Source: Paraburkholderia rhynchosiae (GTDB taxonomy: Bacteria > Pseudomonadota > Gammaproteobacteria > Burkholderiales > Burkholderiaceae). Taken from it: 64,000 bases of DNA. The notes beneath the pieces are model-generated. The model worked only from the letters and a program-made list of their open reading frames with translations, was not told where the DNA came from and searched no databases. Below, piece by piece: positions 18,886 through 27,218 of the stretch. The stretch lies in assembly GCF_002879865.1 (NCBI RefSeq), contig NZ_PNXY01000006.1, forward strand, positions 124,001 through 188,000. Direction: 5' to 3'. The translations under genes were made by a program, and so were the position numbers. Within the stretch, counting starts at the first letter, position 1, and the number at the start of each line of letters is the position of its first letter.

Positions 18886-20223
18886 ATGGTGTTGAGCAAG
18901 GTTCTGACAACGTGTGCGGGGATTTGTGCAGCGGCCACGTGCGCTGTCGCAATCGCGCAGGCGAAGCCGCTCGCGGAAGCCCCGCCGGGACCGCTGGCGC
19001 GCGCTCAGGTGCCGCGCATCGCACTCCAGGACGACGTCTATCTGCCTAATGCGCGCATGAACGAGCAGATCATTCGCATTCCCGTCGATGCCGGCGGCGA
19101 GATCGCTCTTCAAACGACGATCTATAAACCGGACGGCGCAGGCCCGTTTCCGATGATCGTTTTCAATCACGGCAAGATTCCCGGCGATCCGCGTACGCAG
19201 GAGCGCAGCGACCCGCTGCCGTTCGCGCGCGAATTCGTGCGCCGCGGCTACGTGGTGGTGGCGCCGAACCGCCAGGGCTTCGGCCAGTCGGGCGGCGTCT
19301 ATCAGCAGGACGGTTGCGACGTCGAACGCAACGGCATGTCGCAGGCCAGCGATGTCGCGGCCACTATCGGCTACATGTCGAAGCAGCCTTACGTCGATGC
19401 CGCGCACATCGTGGTGGCCGGCACGTCGCATGGCGGTCTTGCGACGATGGCCTACGGCACCGAGGCCGCGCCGGGCGTGCGGGCGCTGATCAATTTTTCG
19501 GGCGGCTTGCGGCAGGACTCATGTGCCGACTGGCAAGGCAATCTGACGCGCGCATTCGGCGAGTACGGCGACAAGACGAAGGTGCCGTCGCTGTGGATGT
19601 ACGGCGACAACGATTCGGTATGGAACGCACCGCTGGTGACCGGCATGTATGCGGCGTACGTTGCACATGGCGCGAGCGCGAAGATGGTGGACTACGGCAG
19701 CTACAAGAACGACGCACACCGATTGGTCGGCGACCGCGATGGCGTGCATGTGTGGTGGCCGGCCGTCGAAGCGTTCCTCGCGCGCGTGGGCATGCCTACG
19801 GGCTTGCAATACCGGGTGTCAGATCCGTCGTCGCCGAAAGCGAGCGGCTTTGCTTCAGTCGATGCCGTCGACTCTGTGCCCTACGTCGACGAAGCCGGGC
19901 GCAATGGATATCGGAACTTCCTGCATCAGTATCCGAGCCGGGCGTTCGCGGTGTCGGATACGGGCGCATGGTCGTGGGCCGAAGGCGGCGACGATCCGAT
20001 GTCGGTGGCGATCGCCAATTGCCAGAAGCAGAGTTCGGCGCCTTGCCGGTTGTATGCGGTTGATAACTCGGTTGTTTGGGGGGATCAGGGGGCGCGGACG
20101 GCTGATAGTGGTGAGCCTGGGGTTTCTTCCGTTTCTTCCGTTTCTTCCGTTTCTTCCGTTTCTTCCGTTTCTTCTCTTTCTTCTTCCGATGAAGTGCGGC
20201 GGGCTGTTGCTAGTCGGGAATAG
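18886..20223 (+). CDS. Exported alpha/beta hydrolase (dienelactone hydrolase/CocE-like) with a repeat tail
   Basis: A 445-residue protein. A signal peptide covers about residues 1-27 (VLTTCAGICAAATCAVAIAQA). The alpha/beta-hydrolase core follows: IYKPDGAGPFPMIVFNHG, an oxyanion-type loop, then RRGYVVVAPNRQGFGQSGG, the nucleophile elbow VAGTSHGGLATM (Ser in GTSHGG), Asp in LWMYGDNDSVW, and a His in YKNDAHRLVGDRDG. This suits an esterase or peptidase acting in the periplasm. After about residue 395 the sequence loses family character and runs into a Ser-Val-Ser repeat encoded by a 9-base tandem tract, then stops just before the inverted-repeat region. The natural substrate is unknown. Confidence 0.87.
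   Translation: MVLSKVLTTCAGICAAATCAVAIAQAKPLAEAPPGPLARAQVPRIALQDDVYLPNARMNEQIIRIPVDAGGEIALQTTIYKPDGAGPFPMIVFNHGKIPGDPRTQERSDPLPFAREFVRRGYVVVAPNRQGFGQSGGVYQQDGCDVERNGMSQASDVAATIGYMSKQPYVDAAHIVVAGTSHGGLATMAYGTEAAPGVRALINFSGGLRQDSCADWQGNLTRAFGEYGDKTKVPSLWMYGDNDSVWNAPLVTGMYAAYVAHGASAKMVDYGSYKNDAHRLVGDRDGVHVWWPAVEAFLARVGMPTGLQYRVSDPSSPKASGFASVDAVDSVPYVDEAGRNGYRNFLHQYPSRAFAVSDTGAWSWAEGGDDPMSVAIANCQKQSSAPCRLYAVDNSVVWGDQGARTADSGEPGVSSVSSVSSVSSVSSVSSLSSSDEVRRAVASRE
20122..20175 (+). repeat. 9-base tandem repeat in the hydrolase C-terminus
   Basis: Five exact units of GTTTCTTCC plus one unit with a final T, in frame with the hydrolase, encode repeating Val-Ser-Ser. A related degenerate stretch follows to about 20186. 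Nine is a multiple of three, so slippage changes length without shifting frame. Confidence 0.95.
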
Positions 20224-20334
20224 GGTTCGGGATTTTTGGCTTTTGCTGTGGGGTGGTGGGCTCTTTCGTGTTTTTGGCCTTTCCTTGAATTCGTAGTGGT
20301 CTATTGGGGTTGCCCCTGTGCGGGGCGGCACTTA

Positions 20335-20358
20335 CTTTCTTTGCCGCCGCAAAGAAAG
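20335..20358. other. Strong hairpin in the left repeat arm
   Basis: CTTTCTTTGC and GCAAAGAAAG form a perfect 10-bp stem with a CGCC loop. The copy in the other arm is at 22316-22339 with loop GGCG. Confidence 0.9.
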
Positions 20359-20430
20359 ATAAGCAAAGAAAGCGGCTCGCACCGCGAGCTCATAAGCGGG
20401 TCCCCTGGCTTGGAGGGGGTAGTGGTGCAT

Positions 20431-20438
20431 CTGGAATC
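20431..20438. repeat. Target-site duplication, left copy
   Basis: CTGGAATC directly precedes the left terminal repeat of the IS; the same 8 bases follow the right end at 21782-21789. An 8-base duplication is normal for IS256-family elements. Confidence 0.92.
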
Positions 20439-21781
20439 GGGTCTGTCAGTAATTTCGTGTTCAAGGCATATGATGCTCCGCAGGAGAAAATATGCCTCGC
20501 AAACCCAAGACCCCACCGGTAGAGCTGCCGGCGATTCCAGCCGAACTGCTTGAGCAGTTCGGCAACGGCCCGATGACGGCCGAATCCATCAACGCCGCGA
20601 CAATGGCTCTGAAGAAGGCGTTGATCGAGCGCGCGCTCGGCGGCGAGATGAACCATCATCTGGGCTATGCATCGGGCGCTGCCAAGCCGCCCAGCGTCAT
20701 GAACCAGCGCAACGGCCGTGGTGCCAAGACTGTGCTGACCGAAGATGGCCCGATTCGCATCGAGGTGCCGCGCGACCGCGATGGCAGCTTCGAACCCATT
20801 CTGATTCCCAAACACGAACGCCGCTTCACGGGCTTCGACGACAAGATCGTCGCCATGTATGCCCGCGGCATGACCGTGCGCGAGATTCAGGGCTTCCTGC
20901 TGGAGCAGTACGGTACCGAGGTCTCGCCCGATTTCATCAGCTCCGTGACGGACGAGGTCATGGCCGAAGTGACTGCCTGGCAGGCCCGGCCGCTTGAACC
21001 GATGTATCCGGTCGTGTTCTTCGACGCACTGCGGGTCAAGATTCGCGAAGACGCCGTCGTGCGCAACAAGGCGGTGTATCTGGCGCTGGGCGTACTACCC
21101 GACGGGACTCGGGATATCCTGGGCCTGTGGATCGAGAATACCGAAGGTGCCAAGTTCTGGATGAAGGTGTTCAACGACTTGAAGACGCGTGGCGTTCACG
21201 ACATCCTGATCGCTGTCACCGACGGTCTCAAGGGCATGCCCGAGGCCCTGGCGGCGGTGTTTCCGGCGACCACGCTGCAAACCTGCGTCGTCCACCTGAT
21301 TCGCAACAGCCTGGATTACGCCAGTTGGAAGGATCGTCGAGGATTGGCCGCTGCGATCAAACCAATCTACGCAGCCCCAAGCGCCGAAGCGGCTCAGGCC
21401 GAACTCGATGCGTTTGCGGATGGGCCGTGGGGCCAGAAATTCCCGACCGTCAGTAGCGCGTGGCGCAACGCATGGGATCGCGTGATCCCGTTCTTTGCGT
21501 TTCCGCCGGGTGTACGCAAGATCATCTACACGACAAACGCGATTGAAAATATCAACTCGCAACTGCGCAAGATCATCAAGACCCGTGGGCACTTCCCGAC
21601 CGACGAGGCCGCCACTAAACTCATCTGGCTGGCCCTGCGCAACATCACGGCGAACTGGGGCAGTGCCGCTCATGACTGGAAGACGGCCATGAACCAATTC
21701 GCTATCCTTTACGCAGATCGATTCGTTCGGCCTTCCGTGTGATTCTCAACCCGCCTTGAACACGGAAATGCTGACACCCCC
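20439..21781 (+). mobile_element. IS256-family insertion sequence, intact
   Basis: A 1343-base element with 29-base terminal inverted repeats, left 20439-20467 and right 21753-21781. They match at 24 of 29 positions and share TGTCAG and CGTGTTCAAGGC. It carries one full-length transposase and is flanked by the 8-base duplication CTGGAATC. Comparison with the uninterrupted right repeat arm shows the empty site exactly: there CTGGAATC is present once and the arm reads straight through. The intact frame, intact ends and exact duplication indicate a fairly recent insertion. Confidence 0.95.
20492..21742 (+). CDS. IS256-family transposase
   Basis: A 416-residue DDE transposase, the full length for the family. 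The N-terminal region contains LGYASGAAKPPSVMNQRNG, characteristic of IS256/Mutator-type enzymes. The first catalytic Asp is in VVFFDALRVKIRED, the second in IAVTDGLKGMPEAL, and the Glu in IYTTNAIENINSQLRK. C/D-x2-H-type residues (TCVVHLIRNSL) lie between the second Asp and the Glu, as usual. AGGAG sits 8 bases before the ATG. No frameshift or stop is seen, so the enzyme should be active. It cuts and joins the terminal repeats of its own element. Confidence 0.97.
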   Translation: MPRKPKTPPVELPAIPAELLEQFGNGPMTAESINAATMALKKALIERALGGEMNHHLGYASGAAKPPSVMNQRNGRGAKTVLTEDGPIRIEVPRDRDGSFEPILIPKHERRFTGFDDKIVAMYARGMTVREIQGFLLEQYGTEVSPDFISSVTDEVMAEVTAWQARPLEPMYPVVFFDALRVKIREDAVVRNKAVYLALGVLPDGTRDILGLWIENTEGAKFWMKVFNDLKTRGVHDILIAVTDGLKGMPEALAAVFPATTLQTCVVHLIRNSLDYASWKDRRGLAAAIKPIYAAPSAEAAQAELDAFADGPWGQKFPTVSSAWRNAWDRVIPFFAFPPGVRKIIYTTNAIENINSQLRKIIKTRGHFPTDEAATKLIWLALRNITANWGSAAHDWKTAMNQFAILYADRFVRPSV

Positions 21782-21789
21782 CTGGAATC
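21782..21789. repeat. Target-site duplication, right copy
   Basis: CTGGAATC immediately after the right terminal repeat, identical to 20431-20438. Confidence 0.92.
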
Positions 21790-21829
21790 AGTGCCTTCGC
21801 ACACTCCGCGTCAGTGACAAGGCAGTCAT
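21790..21829 (+). repeat. Left arm of the long inverted repeat, inner part
   Basis: This continues the left arm after the IS. It aligns with the reverse complement of about 22195-22235 and ends in GTGACAAGGCAGTCAT in both arms. Divergence in the middle is higher than in the outer part. Confidence 0.8.
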
Positions 21830-22194
21830 TCCTCCGGCGGCGCTTCGCTCGCCGAAGCGGTACTTCTTTCAACCGCCGGCTTTTTTCTTTCTCTCCCAGC
21901 GCTCGTCATCCGTGAGTGTTGTGTTTGCTCCGTCGTGCTTATCAAATCGCCGGCGTCACATTGCCTTGGGTACCGCCACTCAGTCCGTTTCTTCGAGTGC
22001 ATGGCATTGCCAAGCCGCCTCCTCCTGGACAAACGCTCACCGCACGACAGCAGGCGGCCTCCCGCTGCGACGCAAAGAATCACGCGCCATTGCAGCGCTT
22101 CGCCGAGGCAAAGCCGACGGCCCCTCGGCGCGAAACGCGAGCGCGTGGTTCCACAGCGGACCATTCCGGCGAGCGCACGGCGCGAGGCGGGAAG
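21830..22194. other. Unique spacer between the inverted-repeat arms
   Basis: About 365 bases between the two arms. The left part holds an ACCGCCGGC followed by TTTTTTC. The frames in this segment have no family likeness and no credible start sites. It could be the passenger part of a degenerate non-autonomous element, or simply host sequence between two opposed repeats. Confidence 0.55.
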
Positions 22195-22425
22195 TATGAC
22201 TGCCTTGTCACGAGGGCAGAGTGCGCGAGAACACAGATTCCAGATGCACCACTGCCCCCTGCAAGCCGGGGGACCCACTTATGAGCTGGCGGTGTGAGCC
22301 GCTTTCTTTGCTTATCTTTCTTTGCGGCGGCAAAGAAAGTAAGTGCCGCCCCGCACAGGGGCAACCCCAATAGACCAGTACGAATTCAAGGAAAGGCCAA
22401 AAACACCAAAGAAAGCCCCCACCCC
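22195..22425 (-). repeat. Right arm of the long inverted repeat, intact
   Basis: 231 bases that, read as reverse complement, match the IS-interrupted left arm almost throughout (about 95% by eye in the outer 180 bases). It contains the paired hairpin at 22316-22339 and the single CTGGAATC that marks the empty IS target site. Confidence 0.88.
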
Positions 22426-22715
22426 AAGCGCAATTCCCGCCCACCACCCACCAATACTTTTCCGTCGTCAACTCCGCCGATCCGCGACCTTCGGCCGCAA
22501 ACACAAACCACCTGCCGCGAACACCGCCAAACCCCTCGACCGCAAGCGAAATCCGCCCGGACAGCCCTAGTGCAAAGCCCGAAATAAACAGCTAATCTCG
22601 ACCCCGCACGCTAGCCGAGGGGCCGCGCGCAGCGCAAAAAGCAACCACGCGCCGCGCCCCAAAAACCCATAAAAAGACCACACGGCGGCGGCAGAAAAGC
22701 ACCCCGGAGCACCCC
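22426..22715. other. Leader region of the biotin operon
   Basis: A 290-base C/A-rich stretch between the repeat arm and bioA. It must hold the bio promoter unless transcription enters from the repeat region. I see no BirA-type operator (TTGTAAACC-like half sites) and no convincing hexamer pair. An ATAAAAAG near 22668 could be part of a -10 region. Confidence 0.5.
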
Positions 22716-24077
22716 TTGAAAAACTCAGCAACATCATCGAAATCGACTGAAGACTGGATCGCCCGCAGCCTGCGCGCGGTCTGGCATCCCTGCACGCAGA
22801 TGAAGCATCACGAGCGCCTGCCGCTCTTGCCCATCGCGCGCGGTCAAGGCGCATGGCTCTACGACCGCGCCGGTCATCGCTATCTCGATGCGATCAGCTC
22901 GTGGTGGGTCAATCTGTTCGGCCACGCGAACCCGCGCATCAACGCGGCCCTCAAGGATCAGCTCGATACGCTCGAGCACGCCATGCTCGCCGGTTGCGCG
23001 CACGAACCCGCTATCGAACTCGCGGAGCGCCTCGGCGCGCTCACTCATAACACCTTGGGTCACGCGTTCTTCGCCTCGGACGGCGCATCCGCCGTCGAAA
23101 TCGCGCTGAAAATGAGCTTCCACTCGTGGCGCAATCGGGGCTTCGCCGACAAGCAGGAATTCGTCTGCATAGCGAACAGCTACCACGGCGAAACCATCGG
23201 CGCACTCGGCGTTACGGACGTCGCGCTGTTCAAGGACGCCTACGATCCGCTGATCCGCAACGCCCACGTCGTCGCGTCGCCCGACGCGCGTCTCGCCGAA
23301 GCGGGCGAAACCGCTGCGGACGTCGCCCGTCGCGCGCTCCAACACGTGCGCTCACTCTTTGAAACACGCGCGACAAAAATCGCCGCGCTGATCGTCGAGC
23401 CGCTCGTGCAATGCGCGGCCGGCATGGCCATGCACGACGCGTCATATATCGCCGGTTTGCGCGCGCTCTGCGACCAGTACGGCGTGCATCTGATCGCAGA
23501 TGAAATAGCCGTCGGCTGCGGGCGCACGGGCACCTTCTTCGCGTGCGAGCAAGCGGGCATCTGGCCGGACTTTCTGTGTCTGTCGAAAGGCATTAGCGGC
23601 GGCTATCTGCCGCTTTCCATCGTGCTCTCGCGCGATGAAATCTTCGACGCCTTCTATCACGACGACACCGCTCGCGGCTTCCTGCACTCGCATTCGTACA
23701 CCGGCAATCCGCTCGCGTGCCGCGCGGCGCTCGCCACGCTCGATCTGTTCGCGAGTGACAACGTTCTGGCAGTCAACGCGCAAAAGTCGGCAAAGCTGAA
23801 AGCCGCGCTCGCGCCGCTCGCGGAGCACGCGCACGTGCGCAATCTGCGTCAGTGCGGCACAATCTTCGCCTTCGACGCAGCGATAGAAAACCTTCAGCAT
23901 GCCAAAACATTCTCGCGCCGCTTCTTCGAAAACGCGTTGCAACGCGAGCTGCTGCTGCGCCCTATTTCGACCACGGTGTATCTGATGCCGCCATACATTC
24001 TCGACGACGAAGAACTCGCGCTACTCGCCTCGCGCACGCGCGAAACGTTCGACGCAACGCTCGCGGAGATCCGCTAA
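22716..24077 (+). CDS. bioA: Adenosylmethionine-8-amino-7-oxononanoate aminotransferase
   Basis: This PLP enzyme makes 7,8-diaminopelargonate from KAPA using S-adenosylmethionine as amino donor, the penultimate-but-one step of biotin synthesis. The 453 residues carry the BioA signatures [11 protein letters not shown] and [18 protein letters not shown], the class III aminotransferase region [19 protein letters not shown], and the PLP lysine in [16 protein letters not shown]. The start appears to be a TTG at 22716, preceded at good spacing by GGAG; no ATG lies nearby in frame before the conserved part. Its stop overlaps the bioF start (TAATG). Confidence 0.96.
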   Translation: MKNSATSSKSTEDWIARSLRAVWHPCTQMKHHERLPLLPIARGQGAWLYDRAGHRYLDAISSWWVNLFGHANPRINAALKDQLDTLEHAMLAGCAHEPAIELAERLGALTHNTLGHAFFASDGASAVEIALKMSFHSWRNRGFADKQEFVCIANSYHGETIGALGVTDVALFKDAYDPLIRNAHVVASPDARLAEAGETAADVARRALQHVRSLFETRATKIAALIVEPLVQCAAGMAMHDASYIAGLRALCDQYGVHLIADEIAVGCGRTGTFFACEQAGIWPDFLCLSKGISGGYLPLSIVLSRDEIFDAFYHDDTARGFLHSHSYTGNPLACRAALATLDLFASDNVLAVNAQKSAKLKAALAPLAEHAHVRNLRQCGTIFAFDAAIENLQHAKTFSRRFFENALQRELLLRPISTTVYLMPPYILDDEELALLASRTRETFDATLAEIR

Positions 24078-25261
24078 TGCATCTTCTCGACAAGCTCGCG
24101 CAAGGCCTGAAGGAAATCGACGAACGCGGTCTGCGCCGCCGACGCCGCACGGCCGACACGCCCTGCGCCGCCCACACGACGGTCGACGGCCGCGAGATCA
24201 TCGGCTTCGCGAGCAATGACTATCTTGGGCTCGCCGCGCATCCGCAACTGATCGCGGCCATCGCCGAAGGCGCACAACGTTATGGCGCGGGCAGCGGCGG
24301 TTCGCATCTGCTCGGTGGCCACTCGCGCGCGCATGCGCAACTCGAAGAAGACCTGGCTGAATTCGTCGGCGGGTTCGTGGATGCACCACGCGCGCTCTAC
24401 TTCAGCACCGGCTACATGGCGAATCTCGCGACGCTCACCGCGCTCGCGGGCCGCGGCACCACGCTTTTCTCCGATGCGCTGAATCATGCGTCGTTGATCG
24501 ACGGCGCGCGTTTGTCGCGAGCGGATGTGCAGATCTATCCGCACTGCGACACCGAAGCATTGAGCGCGATGCTCGACGCGTCGGACGCGAATGTCAAAGC
24601 GATCGTCTCCGACACGGTGTTCAGCATGGACGGCGATATTGCGCCACTGCCGCGTCTCGTCGAACTCGCGGAACAGCATGGCGCATGGCTGATCGTCGAC
24701 GACGCGCACGGATTCGGCGTGCTCGGTCCGCAAGGCCGCGGCGCGGTCGCAGAAGCCGCGTTGCGCTCGCCGAATCTCATTTCAATCGGTACGCTCGGCA
24801 AAGCGGCAGGCGTCTCCGGCGCATTCGTTGCTGCGCATGAGACGGTGATCGAATGGCTCGTGCAGCGCGCGCGTCCTTATATTTTCACCACGGCTTCCGT
24901 GCCCGCTGCCGCGCATGCGGTGTCGGCGAGTCTGCGCATTATCGGGGGCGATGAAGGCGATGAACGTCGCGCGCACCTTCGGCAATTGATCGAACGCACG
25001 CGCACGATGCTCAGGAGCACGCCGTGGATTCCGGTCGATTCGCATACCGCCGTGCAGCCGCTCATCATCGGCGCGAACGAGGCTACGCTCGACATCGCGG
25101 CTTCGCTTGATCGCGCAGGTCTCTGGGTGCCGGCGATCCGTCCGCCGACCGTGCCCACCGGCACATCGCGTTTGCGCATATCGCTGTCGGCCGCGCATTC
25201 GCATGCGGATCTCGACCGGCTCCAGGCGGGCTTGCAACAGGCAGGAGCGCAAGCCGCATGA
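24077..25261 (+). CDS. bioF: 8-amino-7-oxononanoate synthase
   Basis: This PLP-dependent alpha-oxoamine synthase condenses pimeloyl-thioester with alanine to give KAPA, the first committed step of biotin ring assembly. The 394 residues contain [30 protein letters not shown] (substrate/PLP contact), [15 protein letters not shown] (PLP-binding Asp and His), and the Schiff-base lysine in [17 protein letters not shown] place the start at the ATG overlapping the bioA stop, which gives MHLLDKL. The end overlaps the bioD ATG by four bases, so bioA-F-D are translationally coupled. Confidence 0.97.
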   Translation: MHLLDKLAQGLKEIDERGLRRRRRTADTPCAAHTTVDGREIIGFASNDYLGLAAHPQLIAAIAEGAQRYGAGSGGSHLLGGHSRAHAQLEEDLAEFVGGFVDAPRALYFSTGYMANLATLTALAGRGTTLFSDALNHASLIDGARLSRADVQIYPHCDTEALSAMLDASDANVKAIVSDTVFSMDGDIAPLPRLVELAEQHGAWLIVDDAHGFGVLGPQGRGAVAEAALRSPNLISIGTLGKAAGVSGAFVAAHETVIEWLVQRARPYIFTTASVPAAAHAVSASLRIIGGDEGDERRAHLRQLIERTRTMLRSTPWIPVDSHTAVQPLIIGANEATLDIAASLDRAGLWVPAIRPPTVPTGTSRLRISLSAAHSHADLDRLQAGLQQAGAQAA

Positions 25262-25986
25262 CGTCCACGAATTCCGCACTGTCCCTGTTCGTCACTGGCA
25301 CCGACACGGAAATCGGCAAGACGTTCGTCTCTTCCGCATTGTTGCGCGGCTTCGTTCGCGAGGGCCTGCAAGCCGCCGCGATGAAGCCCATCGCCGCGGG
25401 CGCGTTCGAGCTGAACGGCGAACTGCACAATGAAGACGCGGATCAACTCGACGCGGCATCGAACGTGTTGCTGCCGCCGGCGATCCGCACGCCGTATCTG
25501 CTGAAGGAGCCCGCGGCGCCGCATATCGCGGCGGCGCTGGAGAACGTCACATTCGATATCGAGCATATCGTCGCTTGCCATGCGCAGGCGCTGAAGCGCG
25601 CGGACGTCGTCGTAGTGGAAGGCGTCGGTGGTTTTCGCGTGCCGCTGACTGCTACGCACGACACCGCCGATCTCGCCGTCGCGCTGAAGCTGCCGGTGGT
25701 GCTGGTGGTCGGCATGCGCCTCGGCTGCATCAGCCACGCATTGCTCACCGCCGAAGCCATCGCCGCGCGCGGGCTCACGCTCGCCGGCTGGGTCGCGAAT
25801 CGCATCGATCCGGACATGACTTTCCCCGACGAAAACATCGCGTCGATCCGCGAGCATCTCGCGCGTGAACATGACGCACCTTTGCTCGGCATCGTGCCGA
25901 ATCTGAGCCCGGCATCGCCGGAACTCGCGGCTGATCAGCTCGACATCAACCAGCTATTGCAGACGCTGCGTCACGCGCAGCGCTGA
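25258..25986 (+). CDS. bioD: Dethiobiotin synthetase
   Basis: An ATP-dependent carboxylase that closes the ureido ring of dethiobiotin from diaminopelargonate and CO2. The 242 residues begin with the P-loop-like [19 protein letters not shown], in which the T is the usual replacement in this family. Conserved MKPIAAGAF and [12 protein letters not shown] follow, with the latter near the active site, then the nucleotide-specificity region VANRIDPDM. The ATG overlaps the bioF TGA. Ordinary length and all motifs intact. Confidence 0.97.
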   Translation: MTSTNSALSLFVTGTDTEIGKTFVSSALLRGFVREGLQAAAMKPIAAGAFELNGELHNEDADQLDAASNVLLPPAIRTPYLLKEPAAPHIAAALENVTFDIEHIVACHAQALKRADVVVVEGVGGFRVPLTATHDTADLAVALKLPVVLVVGMRLGCISHALLTAEAIAARGLTLAGWVANRIDPDMTFPDENIASIREHLAREHDAPLLGIVPNLSPASPELAADQLDINQLLQTLRHAQR

Positions 25987-26021
25987 ATCGACCATCACAT
26001 CCACTCATGAGGATTGACGAC

Positions 26022-27131
26022 ATGACGCAACTGAACATCGCTGTGGCGCCTGCCGATACGGCCGTCGCAAACAACAATGCCAATGCCAACCCACACGCAG
26101 CAGCGGGCAAGCAGGTCGCGCGCTGGCGCGTTGCCGACATCGTCGCGTTGTACGAGCTTCCGTTCAACGACCTGATGTTCCGCGCGCAGCAAACGCATCG
26201 CGAGCATTTCGACGCGAACACCGTGCAGTTGTCGACGCTGCTGTCGATCAAGACCGGCGGCTGCGAGGAAGATTGCGCGTACTGTCCGCAGTCGGTGCAT
26301 CACGATACAGGCTTGCAAGCCGACAAGCTGATGCCCGTCAACGAAGTGCTCGCCGCCGCGAAGGTCGCGAAGGACAATGGCGCGACGCGCTTCTGCATGG
26401 GCGCCGCGTGGCGCAATCCGAAAGACCGACATCTCGAGCCGATCAAGGACATGATCCGCGGCGTGAAGGCGATGGGTCTCGAAACCTGTGTGACCCTTGG
26501 CATGCTCGAAACGCATCAGGCGCAACAACTGCGCGAAGCGGGCCTCGACTACTACAACCACAACCTCGACACGTCGCCCGAGTTCTACGGTCAGATCATT
26601 TCGACGCGCACGTATCAGGACCGTCTCGACACCCTCGAACGCGTGCGCGACGCGGGCATCAACGTGTGCTGCGGCGGGATTGTCGGACTGGGCGAGTCGC
26701 GCCGCGAACGCGCGGGCCTGATCGCGCAGCTGGCGAACATGGAGCCGTATCCGGAATCGGTGCCGATCAACAATCTGGTGCAAGTGGAAGGCACGCCGCT
26801 CACGGGCACAGAAGCGATCGACCCGTTCGAGTTCGTCCGCACGATCGCGATTGCACGCATTACGATGCCGCGTGCGATGGTGCGCCTCTCAGCCGGCCGC
26901 GAACAGATGGACGAAGCATTGCAGGCAATGTGCTTTCTCGCCGGCGCGAACTCGATTTTCTACGGTGATCAGTTGCTCACCACGAGCAACCCGCAAGCGG
27001 AAGCGGACCGCAAGCTGCTCGAACGTCTAGGAATTCGCGCCGAGGCCGCGCAGCAAATGCCGCTCGATAACAGCGGCTGCGAGCATGGTTGCGAACATGG
27101 GAAAAGCGCACCCGCTGCTGCGCCGAACTGA
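26022..27131 (+). CDS. bioB: Biotin synthase
   Basis: This radical SAM enzyme inserts sulfur into dethiobiotin. The 369 residues contain the CxxxCxxC cluster motif ([11 protein letters not shown]) near residue 83 for the 4Fe-4S centre. Ligands of the auxiliary 2Fe-2S cluster include Cys in RFCMG and ETCVT, CGG in [13 protein letters not shown], and the conserved Arg in RLSAGRE. I choose the ATG at 26022 (MTQLNIAV) over an upstream in-frame ATG at 26007 because GAGG stands at the right distance only for 26022. The C-terminus has a Cys/His repeat, GCEHGCEHG. It closes the operon and is followed by a terminator. Confidence 0.97.
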   Translation: MTQLNIAVAPADTAVANNNANANPHAAAGKQVARWRVADIVALYELPFNDLMFRAQQTHREHFDANTVQLSTLLSIKTGGCEEDCAYCPQSVHHDTGLQADKLMPVNEVLAAAKVAKDNGATRFCMGAAWRNPKDRHLEPIKDMIRGVKAMGLETCVTLGMLETHQAQQLREAGLDYYNHNLDTSPEFYGQIISTRTYQDRLDTLERVRDAGINVCCGGIVGLGESRRERAGLIAQLANMEPYPESVPINNLVQVEGTPLTGTEAIDPFEFVRTIAIARITMPRAMVRLSAGREQMDEALQAMCFLAGANSIFYGDQLLTTSNPQAEADRKLLERLGIRAEAAQQMPLDNSGCEHGCEHGKSAPAAAPN

Positions 27132-27166
27132 GCGCATGCATCGCGCGCAGTGAAATGCACGCAATA

Positions 27167-27203
27167 GAAAAGGCCGCTTCGAAGTTGAAGCGGCTTTTTA
27201 ACT
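27167..27203. terminator. Bidirectional terminator between bioB and sbp
   Basis: GCCGCTTC and GAAGCGGC form an 8-bp stem with loop GAAGTT. An A-run lies before it and CTTTTTAA after it. It can serve both the bio operon and the convergent sbp gene. Confidence 0.9.
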
Positions 27204-27218
27204 GGTGACCGTCGAAAA

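Larger units (their letters stand above)
20249..20438 (+). repeat. Left arm of a long inverted repeat, outer part (interrupted by an IS)
   Basis: This segment is nearly identical to the reverse complement of the outer part of 22195-22425. It contains GGCCTTTCCTTGAATTCGTA, a small hairpin GCCCC-TGTGC-GGGGC (20312-20326) and a strong hairpin with arms CTTTCTTTGC/GCAAAGAAAG (20335-20358). The arm continues after the IS at 21790-21829. Together the two parts are 230 bases, against 231 in the intact right arm. The sequence resembles a non-coding repeat that recurs in Paraburkholderia genomes; that is from memory and unchecked. Confidence 0.88.

Noticed and set aside
20122..20186. Regular repeats considered as a CRISPR or satellite array
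   Set aside because: Units are only 9 bases without spacers and lie in frame within a gene; the same holds for the tandem repeats at 29292, 40672, 41449 and 52712. No CRISPR array or cas gene is present.
20301..20516. Short frames in both inverted-repeat arms with matching translated sequence
   Set aside because: The matching translation only reflects the duplicated DNA; both lack start signals and are interrupted by hairpins and, in one arm, by the IS.
22426..22715. Search for a BirA operator or biotin riboswitch-like leader before bioA
   Set aside because: No paired TTGTAAACC-like half sites and no conserved leader fold found.
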